Below, in pieces: positions 1 through 8,158 of a stretch of DNA of 64,000 nt (within the stretch, counting starts at the first letter, position 1; each line of letters begins with the position of its first letter). Made by a program: the position numbers and the translations under genes. The stretch is taken from positions 241,045 to 305,044 of the forward strand of contig JAJFIX010000045.1 in NCBI GenBank assembly GCA_021774575.1. The letters are read 5' to 3'. The DNA is from Alphaproteobacteria bacterium (GTDB taxonomy: Bacteria > Pseudomonadota > Alphaproteobacteria > UBA6615). The notes under the pieces were generated by a model. That model ran no database searches. It was not told where the DNA came from and worked only from the letters and a program-made list of their open reading frames with translations.

Positions 1-946
1 TATTGGCCTTTGCCTGGCGTAGCATTTCCCCCAAAGAGGGCGAGCCAAGGGGCAGCCCAAATCCGATGAGGTCGAGGCTAGTCAATACCGTCAACGCCCC
101 CGCCGTGATAAACGGCAAAAATGTCAATGTCGCAACCATCGCGTTGGGCAAGACGTGGCGGAACATGATTTTACGGTTGGAAAGACCAAGGGCCTCCGCC
201 GCCCGAACATAATCGAAATTTCGGGCGCGAAAAAATTCGGCCCGGACCAACCCAACCAGAGAAGTCCAGCTGAATAAGAGCATGATCGCCAGCAATGTCC
301 AGAAGCCCGGAACCAAAACCGCTGAAACAATGATGATAATATATAGGCTCGGCAAGGAGCTCCAAATTTCCAAGAAACGCTGAAATATAAGATCGAGCCA
401 GCCACCGAAATAACCCTGCACAGCGCCCGCCGACACTCCAACGATGCTCGAAATTACAGTAAGAATCAGGCCGAACAAGACCGATATCCGAAACCCATAG
501 AGCAGCCGGGCAACAACGTCGCGAGCCTGATCATCGGTGCCGAGCCAGTTCTGGGCACTCGGTGGCGAAGGCGCCGGCGATGGCAAATTCGAAATATGCG
601 TGTCGTAGCTATATGGAATGATCGGCATCACCATCCAGCCACCTTGCTCGATCAAGTCTACGACGTATGGATCGTCATATTTGGCCTCGGTCTCAAAGCT
701 GCCGCCGAACGCGGTTTCTGGATAGCTCACAACGATCGGGAAATAGTAGGCGCCCTCAAATCGCACCAGAAGCGGCCTATCGTTGGCAATAAATTCCGCC
801 GGCAGAGCGACAAGAAACATGACCAGGAACAGCCAGAACGACCAATAGGCGCGCCGATTTGCCCTGAAATTTGCATAGCGCCGCGACGTCAACGGTGTAA
901 CCGAGAAACCTAAGATTTTCTTACCGAACCTATTTGCGGTGGCCAT
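1..946 (-). CDS. yejE: Peptide ABC transporter permease YejE (partial, C-terminus cut by window edge)
   Basis: Inner-membrane permease subunit of a YejABEF-type oligopeptide (microcin C-like) importer. The frame starts at an ATG at 946 and stays open to base 1, giving about 315 residues without a stop. An N-terminal membrane segment lies near residues 34-50. Next comes the long periplasmic stretch typical of YejE, with the NWLGTDDQARDV motif of the DppC/OppC-type permease family. Several more membrane segments follow, and then the EAA-type loop (EALGLSNRKIMFRHVLPNA) that contacts the ATPase. The start lies 2 bases after the yejB stop, so the two are surely co-transcribed. The ATPase YejF would be expected just beyond the left edge. 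The family call is firm; the substrate is inferred only from the family. Confidence 0.93.
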   Translation of the reverse strand, partial: MATANRFGKKILGFSVTPLTSRRYANFRANRRAYWSFWLFLVMFLVALPAEFIANDRPLLVRFEGAYYFPIVVSYPETAFGGSFETEAKYDDPYVVDLIEQGGWMVMPIIPYSYDTHISNLPSPAPSPPSAQNWLGTDDQARDVVARLLYGFRISVLFGLILTVISSIVGVSAGAVQGYFGGWLDLIFQRFLEIWSSLPSLYIIIIVSAVLVPGFWTLLAIMLLFSWTSLVGLVRAEFFRARNFDYVRAAEALGLSNRKIMFRHVLPNAMVATLTFLPFITAGALTVLTSLDLIGFGLPLGSPSLGEMLRQAKAN

Positions 947-948
947 CG

Positions 949-2061
949 TCAGGCACCCCGCCGTTCGAAATCGATCCTTGGATCAACAAAAGTATATGTC
1001 AAATCAGTGATCAACCCGACCAGCAGGCCGATCAGCGAAAACACATAAAGTGTGCCAAACATAATTGGATAATCACGGTTAAGGGCTGCTTCGAGCCCCA
1101 ATAGGCCAAGACCGTCGAGGGAGAAAATAACCTCAATCAAAAAGGCGCCGGTAAAGAACATGCCGATGAAAGCGCCCGGGAACCCAGCAATGATAATCAG
1201 CATGCCGTTACGAAAAACGTGACGGTAAAGCACGCTGCGCTCAGAAAGTCCTTTTGATCGCGCCGTCAGCACATATTGCTGATTAATCTGATCGATAAAG
1301 GAGTTCTTGGTCAGCATTGTTGCGCCAGCGAAAACACCAAGAATGAGCGCTGAAACCGGCAAAACAATATGCCACATATAATCGAGGGCGAGCTCAAAAT
1401 AGCCCATTTCCTGCCACCCTGTTGAGACAAGTCCGCGCAAGGGAAACCAGTCAAAATAGGTACCGCTGGCGAACAGAACTATGAGCAACAGAGCAAATAG
1501 AAACGACGGGATCGCATAGCCGAAAATAATGGCCGCACTGGTCCACAAATCGAAGCGACTGCCGTCACGAACGGCTTTGGCGACCCCTAAGGGTATCGAG
1601 ATCAAATAAGATAAAATCGTCGTCCAGAGCCCCAAGGTGATTGAAACCGGCAATCTATCGATGACCAAGTCGACGACCTGCTGGTCTTTGAAAAAGCTTT
1701 CGCCAAAATCAAAGCGTAGATAATTACCGGCCATGATGAAAAGTCGCGTGTACCAGGGTTTATCCAGGCCGAATTTTCTCTCCAGCTCCTCGATAAATTC
1801 CTGCGGCAGGCCCTGAGCGCCGCGATATTTCGATTGACCGCCACCGCCACCTTGTTTGGCGTCAAATTCATCGTCGATGATGTCGCCGCCATCCCCGGCA
1901 CCGATGCGATCTTCTATGCCGACGGCATTTCCTTGAAGCCGGGCAATCGTCTGCTCAATCGGCCCACCGGGCACAAATTGGAAAATCGCGAAATTAAGCA
2001 GCATGATCCCAAACAGCGTCGGAATCATCAAAAGCAGCCGACGAATTATATATGCATACAT
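949..2061 (-). CDS. yejB: Peptide ABC transporter permease YejB
   Basis: Inner-membrane permease of the DppB/OppB family, YejB subgroup, pairing with YejE to form the channel for peptides delivered by the binding protein upstream. The protein has 370 residues, close to E. coli YejB. It begins with the usual N-terminal membrane helix (YAYIIRRLLLMIPTLFGIML). A hydrophilic Gly-rich insert at about residues 45-85, characteristic of YejB, follows. The loop near residues 265-290 (LTARSKGLSERSVLYRHVFR) is the ATPase-contact site. It lies 71 bases downstream of the binding-protein gene and 2 bases upstream of yejE. The ATG at 2061 is preceded by a GAGGGG sequence at a rather long distance. Confidence 0.95.
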   Translation of the reverse strand: MYAYIIRRLLLMIPTLFGIMLLNFAIFQFVPGGPIEQTIARLQGNAVGIEDRIGAGDGGDIIDDEFDAKQGGGGGQSKYRGAQGLPQEFIEELERKFGLDKPWYTRLFIMAGNYLRFDFGESFFKDQQVVDLVIDRLPVSITLGLWTTILSYLISIPLGVAKAVRDGSRFDLWTSAAIIFGYAIPSFLFALLLIVLFASGTYFDWFPLRGLVSTGWQEMGYFELALDYMWHIVLPVSALILGVFAGATMLTKNSFIDQINQQYVLTARSKGLSERSVLYRHVFRNGMLIIIAGFPGAFIGMFFTGAFLIEVIFSLDGLGLLGLEAALNRDYPIMFGTLYVFSLIGLLVGLITDLTYTFVDPRIDFERRGA

Positions 2062-2132
2062 TTAAGGTGATCGCCCCTCGGCTGCGTCGGACGGTCCAAA
2101 AATGTTGGGTTTGTTTGTTGGACGTATCACCT

Positions 2133-4226
2133 TCAACTGCTCTTACGCCTACGGATCATTAACATCAGCCCGATTAACACCACCACGCCACCGGCGATCC
2201 AAGCCATGTTCAAACCGCTGTCCTCGGCTTGGTCATTACCGGCGTCAGCGGCGTCGCCATTTTCGGCGACCTCCTCTACCTCCTGGGTGGCGGCAGGTTC
2301 TTCTGCCACCGCCCCGTCTTGCGCGTCTTGCGTGCCTCCATTTTCCGCCACGGTGGTTGCGCCGTCACCACCTGCGTCAGCGCGGCGCCCTTCGAGGGAG
2401 GTTACCTTGGCCTCCTCGATCCACCATGCGCCGAACTGAACGCCGCGCGCCGGATAGATGCCGGGTTTGCCAAACTTATCCCAATAGGCGATCCGATCAT
2501 GGGGAACGTGCCAATTGGGCACGACGTAATGTCCCCAAAGCAGCGCCCGGTCGAGAGCGCGGGTCCGCTGAACGAGGCTTTCACGGCTCGGCGCGCTGAT
2601 GACCAATTCGATCAGCTCGTCGATGACCGGGTCGCTGATCCCGCCCAAATTTCGCGAACCGTTGAGATCCCTTGTCTCTGAGCCCCAATAATTGCGTTGC
2701 TCGTTGCCTGGAGAGAGGGACTGACCAAAGGTCGTGATCATCGTGTCAAAATCAAACTCTTCGATCCGGCGCGTATATTGAGCGACATCGACCAGCCGGG
2801 CCGACGCATCAATTCCCATGCGCTTGAGATTTTCAACAAAGGGATTGACGATCCGCTCGAACTGCTGGCTGACAAGCAGGATTTCAACAGCCAGTGGCTC
2901 GCCGGTCTCTTCATTGACCCGAACCCCATCCTGCACCACCCAGCCGGCGGCAGTTAAAAGATCACTGCCGAGGGCGATATTTCCCCGGTCACTATCTTCA
3001 TCGGCGCCGGAGAAAGGAACGGAAAATACTTCGGTATAAAGCTCTTCAGGAAGCTGTCCCCGATAGCTTTCCAAAATTTCACGCTCTTCGTCACCCGCAT
3101 CGGCCAAAAGTCCACTGCTCGCCAGTTCGGAATTTTCAAAGTAGCTATCGGTCCGTGTATAGGCGCCGTAAAAAAGCTCCTTATTCGTCCACTCGAAATT
3201 AAAGGCATAGGAGAGTGCCTGTCGAACTCGTGGGTCTTGGAATTTTGGCTGGCGCGTATTAATCACATAGCCTTGCATGCCCGCACTTCGATTATGCTTG
3301 GCCTCTTCGGTTAGAATTAGTCCGTTTTCGACGGCTGGGGTGTCGAAGGCGGTCGCCCAGGCCTTTGACTGATTTTCCACCCAGAAATCGATATCGCCGC
3401 CTTTGAACGCTTCGCGCGCCACCTGCGGGTCACGAAAAAATTCGTAGCGAATTGAGCCAAAGTTTCCCTGCCCAACATTGACCGGCAGCGCTGCGCCCCA
3501 ATAATCCTCGACCCGTTCATACGTGATCGATGACCCGGCATCGACATTGGCGATCCGATAGGCGCCACTGCCTAAGGGCGGCTCCAGGGTCGAATCGTCA
3601 AACGCCCGTCCGTCCCAATAATGTTTGGGCAAAATGGTCAATTCAGAGACGATCAGCGGTAATTCGAGGTTTGTCACATCGGAAAAACTAAACCGGACAG
3701 CGCGCTCTCCAGTTTTCTCGACCGCTGCCACATCGCCGTAATAGAACTGGTAAAACGGATGCCCGGCAGTCGTCAGAATATCGTAGGAAAAGATAACATC
3801 TTCGACGGTAACCGGCAGGCCATCATGCCACCTAGCGTCTTCGCGAATAACGAATTCCACCCAAGACCTATCTTCCGGGACCTCGATGGTTTCACAGAGC
3901 AAGCAATAGCGGGTGAAAGCTTCGTCGGCTGCCGCAACGGTTAGAGTATCGTAAATCAGCCCCAATCCGGTCGCCTGATCACCGTTGACGATAAATTGAT
4001 TTAAACTGTCGAATGTCGCGCCGCCAAATTGCACCACCGCGCCCCCCTTGGGTGCGTCTGGGTTCACATAATCAAAATGGATAAATCCAGCGGCATATTT
4101 TGGCGTGCCGTGCATCGCGATACCGTGAGCAGGCCCATTGGTCCCGCCTTGGGCGAGCGCCACCCCAGTCCATCCAGCGGCAAGAACCGCGCCCAATACC
4201 GCTGTCTTGATAATTGATTTCATCAT
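2133..4226 (-). CDS. yejA: YejA-like extracellular solute-binding protein with C-terminal membrane anchor
   Basis: Periplasmic peptide-binding protein (SBP family 5) of the Yej importer, 697 residues. A cleavable signal peptide is visible (MMKSIIK, then a hydrophobic core ending in GVALAQ). The lobes contain YejA-type signatures such as ALSYAFNFEWTNKELFYGAY and RNYWGSETRDLNGSRN. The C-terminus is odd: after the folded part there is a roughly 60-residue acidic Ala/Glu/Asp/Gly linker (about residues 612-671), one strongly hydrophobic helix (about 672-691) and an RRRK tail. The protein therefore looks tethered to the inner membrane by its C-terminus. The ATG at 4226 was chosen because GGAGG lies 8 bases upstream; an in-frame GTG at 4235 overlaps that GGAGG. 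First gene of the yejA-yejB-yejE run. Confidence 0.9.
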   Translation of the reverse strand: MMKSIIKTAVLGAVLAAGWTGVALAQGGTNGPAHGIAMHGTPKYAAGFIHFDYVNPDAPKGGAVVQFGGATFDSLNQFIVNGDQATGLGLIYDTLTVAAADEAFTRYCLLCETIEVPEDRSWVEFVIREDARWHDGLPVTVEDVIFSYDILTTAGHPFYQFYYGDVAAVEKTGERAVRFSFSDVTNLELPLIVSELTILPKHYWDGRAFDDSTLEPPLGSGAYRIANVDAGSSITYERVEDYWGAALPVNVGQGNFGSIRYEFFRDPQVAREAFKGGDIDFWVENQSKAWATAFDTPAVENGLILTEEAKHNRSAGMQGYVINTRQPKFQDPRVRQALSYAFNFEWTNKELFYGAYTRTDSYFENSELASSGLLADAGDEEREILESYRGQLPEELYTEVFSVPFSGADEDSDRGNIALGSDLLTAAGWVVQDGVRVNEETGEPLAVEILLVSQQFERIVNPFVENLKRMGIDASARLVDVAQYTRRIEEFDFDTMITTFGQSLSPGNEQRNYWGSETRDLNGSRNLGGISDPVIDELIELVISAPSRESLVQRTRALDRALLWGHYVVPNWHVPHDRIAYWDKFGKPGIYPARGVQFGAWWIEEAKVTSLEGRRADAGGDGATTVAENGGTQDAQDGAVAEEPAATQEVEEVAENGDAADAGNDQAEDSGLNMAWIAGGVVVLIGLMLMIRRRKSS

Positions 4227-4354
4227 GTGACCCACCTCCGGCGCAAATTTGGCATGAAATTTCGACGCCCGCCCAGCTTTACGGGAAGAACGGCCATCAA
4301 ACTACCAGCTTACACCGTGAGTCATCAACGCAGCCGTTCGGACTACCTTAACGC

Positions 4355-5155
4355 CTAGTTTGCCGCTGTACTCAATATTTGTAATGCGGCCGCATGGGGG
4401 CGCCGATCGCCGCTGGCAATAACCGTCTCGCCCGATCCCATCGTCAGCGGCGCGCCCAGCCAATCGGTGATGACACCGCCGGCCCCGGCAACCACCGGGA
4501 CCAGGGCAAGATAATCATAGATATTCATATTCGCCTCAATCACCAAGTCGCCATGCCCACTGGCGACCAAGCCATAAGCGTAGCAATCGGTGCCAAACCG
4601 GGTCACGGCAGAGTGCGACGAAACCTCAGCAAAAGCGGCGGCACCGGCGTCTGAAAACATTGCCGGTGAGGTTGCATATAAAATTGCATCATCCAAGCTT
4701 GGGCAAACACGGGTGCGGGCTTCACCTACTTCAGAACCCTGCCTGAACTGGGTTGGCCTGCCCTCTACGCCGAGCCAGCGCTCACCCGAAACAGGCTGGT
4801 TTATAACGCCAACGATCGGCACACCTTGGCGACACAAGGCAATTAACGTTCCGAAAGTCGGCAGACCGGAAATGAAAGCATGGGTGCCGTCCAACGGGTC
4901 AATCACCCAGACATATTCGCTATTTTCGCCGTCCGCGCCAAATTCTTCGCCGACAAATCCATGTTCGGGAAAACCAACGGCTATCATTTCGCGCATCACC
5001 GTTTCGGCGTCGCGGTCGGCCTGGGTAACCAGGGTCCGGTCGGCCTTGCGATCAACGGCAATATTTTTGCGAAACAGCTCGGAGATTATTGGTCCGCTGG
5101 CCTCGGCCAATTCGGCCGCGGCGGCAACGAAGTCATCCAGCACGCCACCTGCCAT
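4355..5155 (-). CDS. hisN: Histidinol-phosphatase, inositol monophosphatase family (HisN type)
   Basis: Mg2+-dependent phosphatase of the inositol-monophosphatase superfamily, 266 residues. It probably removes phosphate from histidinol phosphate, the penultimate step of histidine synthesis. Metal-site motifs are visible: GEEFG, then VIDPLDGTHAFISG, and near the C-terminus IYDYLALVPVVAGAGGVITDW. The stretches FGTLIALCRQG, ERWLGVEGRPT and TRFGTDCYAYGLVASGHGDLVIEA match the HisN branch better than the SuhB branch, a second member of which is encoded at 42510. The start is ATG 5155, with a GTG one codon upstream. It sits between the cytochrome gene (58 bases away) and the yej genes. A general sugar-phosphate phosphatase cannot be excluded. 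Confidence 0.85.
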   Translation of the reverse strand: MAGGVLDDFVAAAAELAEASGPIISELFRKNIAVDRKADRTLVTQADRDAETVMREMIAVGFPEHGFVGEEFGADGENSEYVWVIDPLDGTHAFISGLPTFGTLIALCRQGVPIVGVINQPVSGERWLGVEGRPTQFRQGSEVGEARTRVCPSLDDAILYATSPAMFSDAGAAAFAEVSSHSAVTRFGTDCYAYGLVASGHGDLVIEANMNIYDYLALVPVVAGAGGVITDWLGAPLTMGSGETVIASGDRRPHAAALQILSTAAN

Positions 5156-5213
5156 CACCGTTCATCCAAATGCAATTCGTCCAGTCCCGGTCGAAAAACT
5201 CCGGCCTACAACC

Positions 5214-6281
5214 CTAGGGCAGCGGCTCCGGTGCATCGTCATTGCCGCGCAAATAGGCGATCAAATCCGCACGATCCTCGGCTCGGCGCATCCCGCCAAA
5301 GCCCATAATCGTCCCCGGCGCAAAAACCCTGGGCTCGGCAATAAATGCGTCCAGGGCCTCATAGGTCCAGGTTCCGCCAACGCTGGACATGCCATCGGAA
5401 TAATTGAAGTCTTGCACACTTGCGATGTCGCTGCCGACAATACCATAGAGATTTGGACCAACCCGGGTGCCGCCGCCATCCTCAATCGTGTGACAGCCGA
5501 TACAGGCCCCGGCCAATCCTTCACCAGCGACAGGGTCGCCGGCGCCGACCCGCGCCGCAATTTCACTGACGCCAGGTTCGCTGGCTGCGGGCGCTTCGAC
5601 AACGGGGATCTCTTCGACCTGTGCCGGAGCTTCTTCGGTTGGCACGGGGGCTGGCACGGGGGCGGCAGCCCCATCGGGCAGAGCAACCGGCTCGGCGGAA
5701 AGGGTGCGCATATAGGCAATCAAATTGGCGCGCTCGCTTGCCGAGCGTAATCCGGCAAAGCCCATGACCGTTCCCGGGACCACATCGCTGGGCTTTTTCA
5801 AGAAGAGATTGAGCGACTCAAAATCCCAGGTTCCGCCCGCTTCGGTCATTGCTGTGGAATAGCCAAACCCTTCGACCGATGCCCGGTCGCGTCCGACTAC
5901 ATTATAAAGATTTGGCCCAGCCTTGGCTGCACCACCTTCGTCGAACGTGTGACAGCTGGCGCATTTGGCGGCAGCGCCTTCGCCCGCAGCCACATCTGCG
6001 TCCGCCAGCAGCGGCCCAACGGGATCAACGGTTTCGACCGCCGCCTGCTGACCACCTTCTGACGATTCGGCATCGGCGACGTGAATTGGGTAGGCGTTTT
6101 CCTCTAGCTCGTGAGCTTCGAAAACATGATTTCCGACCTGGCCAATGAAAACGGCAACCAGCAGCGCCACCAGCCCTGCGCCGACGGCCTTATACTCGGC
6201 CGAGAAAAACGCCATTGGCGCCCCAACAAGGGCCCAAGAAATTTTGCCCCAAAGTCCGGTGGGTTTGCTTCTCTGATCCAT
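5214..6281 (-). CDS. Membrane-anchored di-haem cytochrome c
   Basis: A 355-residue electron-transfer protein with two class I cytochrome c domains in tandem. An uncleaved membrane helix (about residues 31-49) anchors it to the inner membrane facing the periplasm. Haem sites are CASCH at 107-111 and CIGCH at 260-264. Each domain also has the Met ligand in a matching context (TVMGFAG, Met 173; TIMGFGG, Met 326). The domains align closely (GPNLYNVVG against GPNLYGIVG; GTWDFESL against GTWTYEAL), so one arose by duplication. A Pro/Ala/Glu linker (about 200-240) separates them. Single-domain anchored relatives such as CycM pass electrons from the bc1 complex to cytochrome oxidase; the same role is inferred. 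ATG 6281 was chosen for the AGAGGG upstream. It diverges from kdsB. Confidence 0.9.
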   Translation of the reverse strand: MDQRSKPTGLWGKISWALVGAPMAFFSAEYKAVGAGLVALLVAVFIGQVGNHVFEAHELEENAYPIHVADAESSEGGQQAAVETVDPVGPLLADADVAAGEGAAAKCASCHTFDEGGAAKAGPNLYNVVGRDRASVEGFGYSTAMTEAGGTWDFESLNLFLKKPSDVVPGTVMGFAGLRSASERANLIAYMRTLSAEPVALPDGAAAPVPAPVPTEEAPAQVEEIPVVEAPAASEPGVSEIAARVGAGDPVAGEGLAGACIGCHTIEDGGGTRVGPNLYGIVGSDIASVQDFNYSDGMSSVGGTWTYEALDAFIAEPRVFAPGTIMGFGGMRRAEDRADLIAYLRGNDDAPEPLP

Positions 6282-6469
6282 AAATTCGAGCCCTCTGGAA
6301 ACTGTCTTGGTATCCGTGCCTACTTGTCGGCGACGCACCGGGAGATATATCTTTGCCGCTCAATCCCGGCCAGCCCATAGCTTATCACGCGTCGTTAGGT
6401 CGCAGCATAACATAATATGACGGGTTTCGGCGGTCGGGCGACTTTTCGACGCCACTGAGGACACCATCC

Positions 6470-7198
6470 ATGCCTACCATCATAATGATCCCGTCGCGGC
6501 TGGCCGCGACCAGGCTCCCAGGTAAACCGCTCTCCGACATTCACGGGCGGGCGATGATTTTGCATTGCTGGGACCGAGCGATAGCGGCGGACCTTGGCCC
6601 GGTCGTCGTTGCCTGCGGGGACCGAGAAATATACGACACCATCGAAGGCGCCGGCGCCCGAGCGGTCATGACCGACCCCGACCTTCCATCGGGTTCGGAC
6701 CGCATTTACGCAGCCTTGGCCGAAATTGATCCAGACGGCAGCTACGATACGGTGATCAATTTCCAGGGCGACTTGCCGACCATAGACCCCGACGCTATCC
6801 GGGCCGCCGTCACAGCGCTCGACGATGGTGCCGACATCGGCACAATCGCCGCGCGGATTGTCCAACAAGAAGAGCGCGATAACCCAAACGTGGTCAAAGT
6901 CTGCGCTGCCTTGGAAGATAACCGTACACGAGCCCGCGCCCTTTATTTTAGCCGCGCCACGGTACCGGCCGGCGATGGCGATCATTTTCATCATATCGGG
7001 CTTTACGCTTATCGTCGTCAGGCGCTGGCGAAATTCATCACCCTGCCTGCGGGACAGCTGGAAAAGCGTGAACATTTGGAGCAACTCCGCGCCTTGGAGG
7101 CGGGCATGCGGATTGATGTGTGCCTCGTTGACAGTGTCCCGCTGGGTGTCGATACTCCCGACGACCTGGAAAAAGCCCGCAACCTCTTGGCCGCCTAA
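6470..7198 (+). CDS. kdsB: 3-deoxy-manno-octulosonate cytidylyltransferase
   Basis: Cytoplasmic enzyme that activates Kdo with CTP to CMP-Kdo for lipopolysaccharide inner-core synthesis; 242 residues, the usual length. The nucleotide-binding N-terminus is clear (MIPSRLAATRLPGKPL), followed by DLPSGSDRIYAAL and the metal-site region NFQGDLPTIDPD. The later motifs HIGLYAYRRQAL and EQLRALEAGMRIDV are also family-typical. It is followed after 25 bases by the prephenate dehydratase gene, so the two may be co-transcribed. Confidence 0.97.
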   Translation: MPTIIMIPSRLAATRLPGKPLSDIHGRAMILHCWDRAIAADLGPVVVACGDREIYDTIEGAGARAVMTDPDLPSGSDRIYAALAEIDPDGSYDTVINFQGDLPTIDPDAIRAAVTALDDGADIGTIAARIVQQEERDNPNVVKVCAALEDNRTRARALYFSRATVPAGDGDHFHHIGLYAYRRQALAKFITLPAGQLEKREHLEQLRALEAGMRIDVCLVDSVPLGVDTPDDLEKARNLLAA

Positions 7199-7223
7199 GA
7201 TTTATCCGGCGGAAAGGAACAGC

Positions 7224-8072
7224 ATGAATTCCGCGACAGACACCGCGATTGCCTTTCAAGGCGTGCCCGGCGCCAACTCCCATATTGCCTGCCAGAATTG
7301 TTATCCGGAGAGGCCGACCCTCGCCTGCGACACGTTCGATGACGCTTTTTCTGCAGTTATTGACGGGCGGGCGGGCCTCGCGATGATCCCGATCGAAAAT
7401 TCCCTGGGCGGGCGCGTTGCCGATATCCATCACTTGTTACCCGCAAGCCCCTTATTCATCACTGCTGAATATTTCTTGCAGGTCGAATATGACTTGGTGG
7501 CGCCCAAAGGGGCCACCCTAGAGGGATTGCGCGAGGTTCGCTCCCATATCCAAGCCTTGGCCCAGTGTCGGGAGCAAATTAAGGCGCTCGGATTGGACCC
7601 GGTTGCCCATGCCGATACCGCCGGCGCTGCCAAAGACGTCGCCCAGCTGGGTGACAAGAGCATCGGCGCCGTCAGTCCGCCGTTGGCGGCCGAGATTTAC
7701 GGTCTCGAGGTGTTGCGCAAACGGTTCGAGGATCGCATCGGCAACACGACCCGCTTTGTCATATTGTCGAGAAACCGCCAGGATCCCGACCCCAAGTCGG
7801 GCCCCTGCATGACCGCAATGATTTTCCAAACACGCTCGGTACCCGCTTCGCTCTACAAAGCAATGGGCGGCTTTGCCACCAATGGCGTCAATATCACTAA
7901 ATTGGAGAGTTATATTTCCGGCGAGCGCTTCAACGTCGCCCGCTTCTACGCCGAAATAGAAGGCAACCCCGCCGATCCGGCCGTGGACAGAGCAATTGCC
8001 GAACTTAATTATTTTTCCGAAGAGGTAAAAATATTGGGCGCGTTCCCGGCCCATGAATTTCGGCGTAAATAG
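7224..8072 (+). CDS. pheA: Prephenate dehydratase (monofunctional, with ACT domain)
   Basis: Converts prephenate to phenylpyruvate in phenylalanine synthesis. The 282-residue protein has the periplasmic-binding-like catalytic fold, with GVPGANSHIAC at the start, the IPIENSLGGRV motif and the hallmark TRF (NTTRFVILSR). A C-terminal ACT regulatory domain (about residues 195-275) carries KLESYISGERFNVARFYAEIEG, where phenylalanine normally binds as feedback inhibitor. No chorismate mutase domain is fused, as is usual in alphaproteobacteria. ATG 7224 was chosen because GGAAAGG precedes it; the frame remains open upstream into kdsB, but that stretch reads as nonsense for this family. Confidence 0.96.
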   Translation: MNSATDTAIAFQGVPGANSHIACQNCYPERPTLACDTFDDAFSAVIDGRAGLAMIPIENSLGGRVADIHHLLPASPLFITAEYFLQVEYDLVAPKGATLEGLREVRSHIQALAQCREQIKALGLDPVAHADTAGAAKDVAQLGDKSIGAVSPPLAAEIYGLEVLRKRFEDRIGNTTRFVILSRNRQDPDPKSGPCMTAMIFQTRSVPASLYKAMGGFATNGVNITKLESYISGERFNVARFYAEIEGNPADPAVDRAIAELNYFSEEVKILGAFPAHEFRRK

Positions 8073-8158
8073 CTCCGAAAGTTTAATTTCGCCACAATTT
8101 GAGCCCTATGCTCTTTGCTTGATTTCGTCAGTAGGCACGCAAAAATAGGAGCAGCCCG

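Noticed and set aside
4590..5750. Long plus-strand open frame of about 386 codons
   Set aside because: It lies antisense to hisN and the cytochrome gene, has no ribosome-binding site, and reads as low-complexity nonsense.
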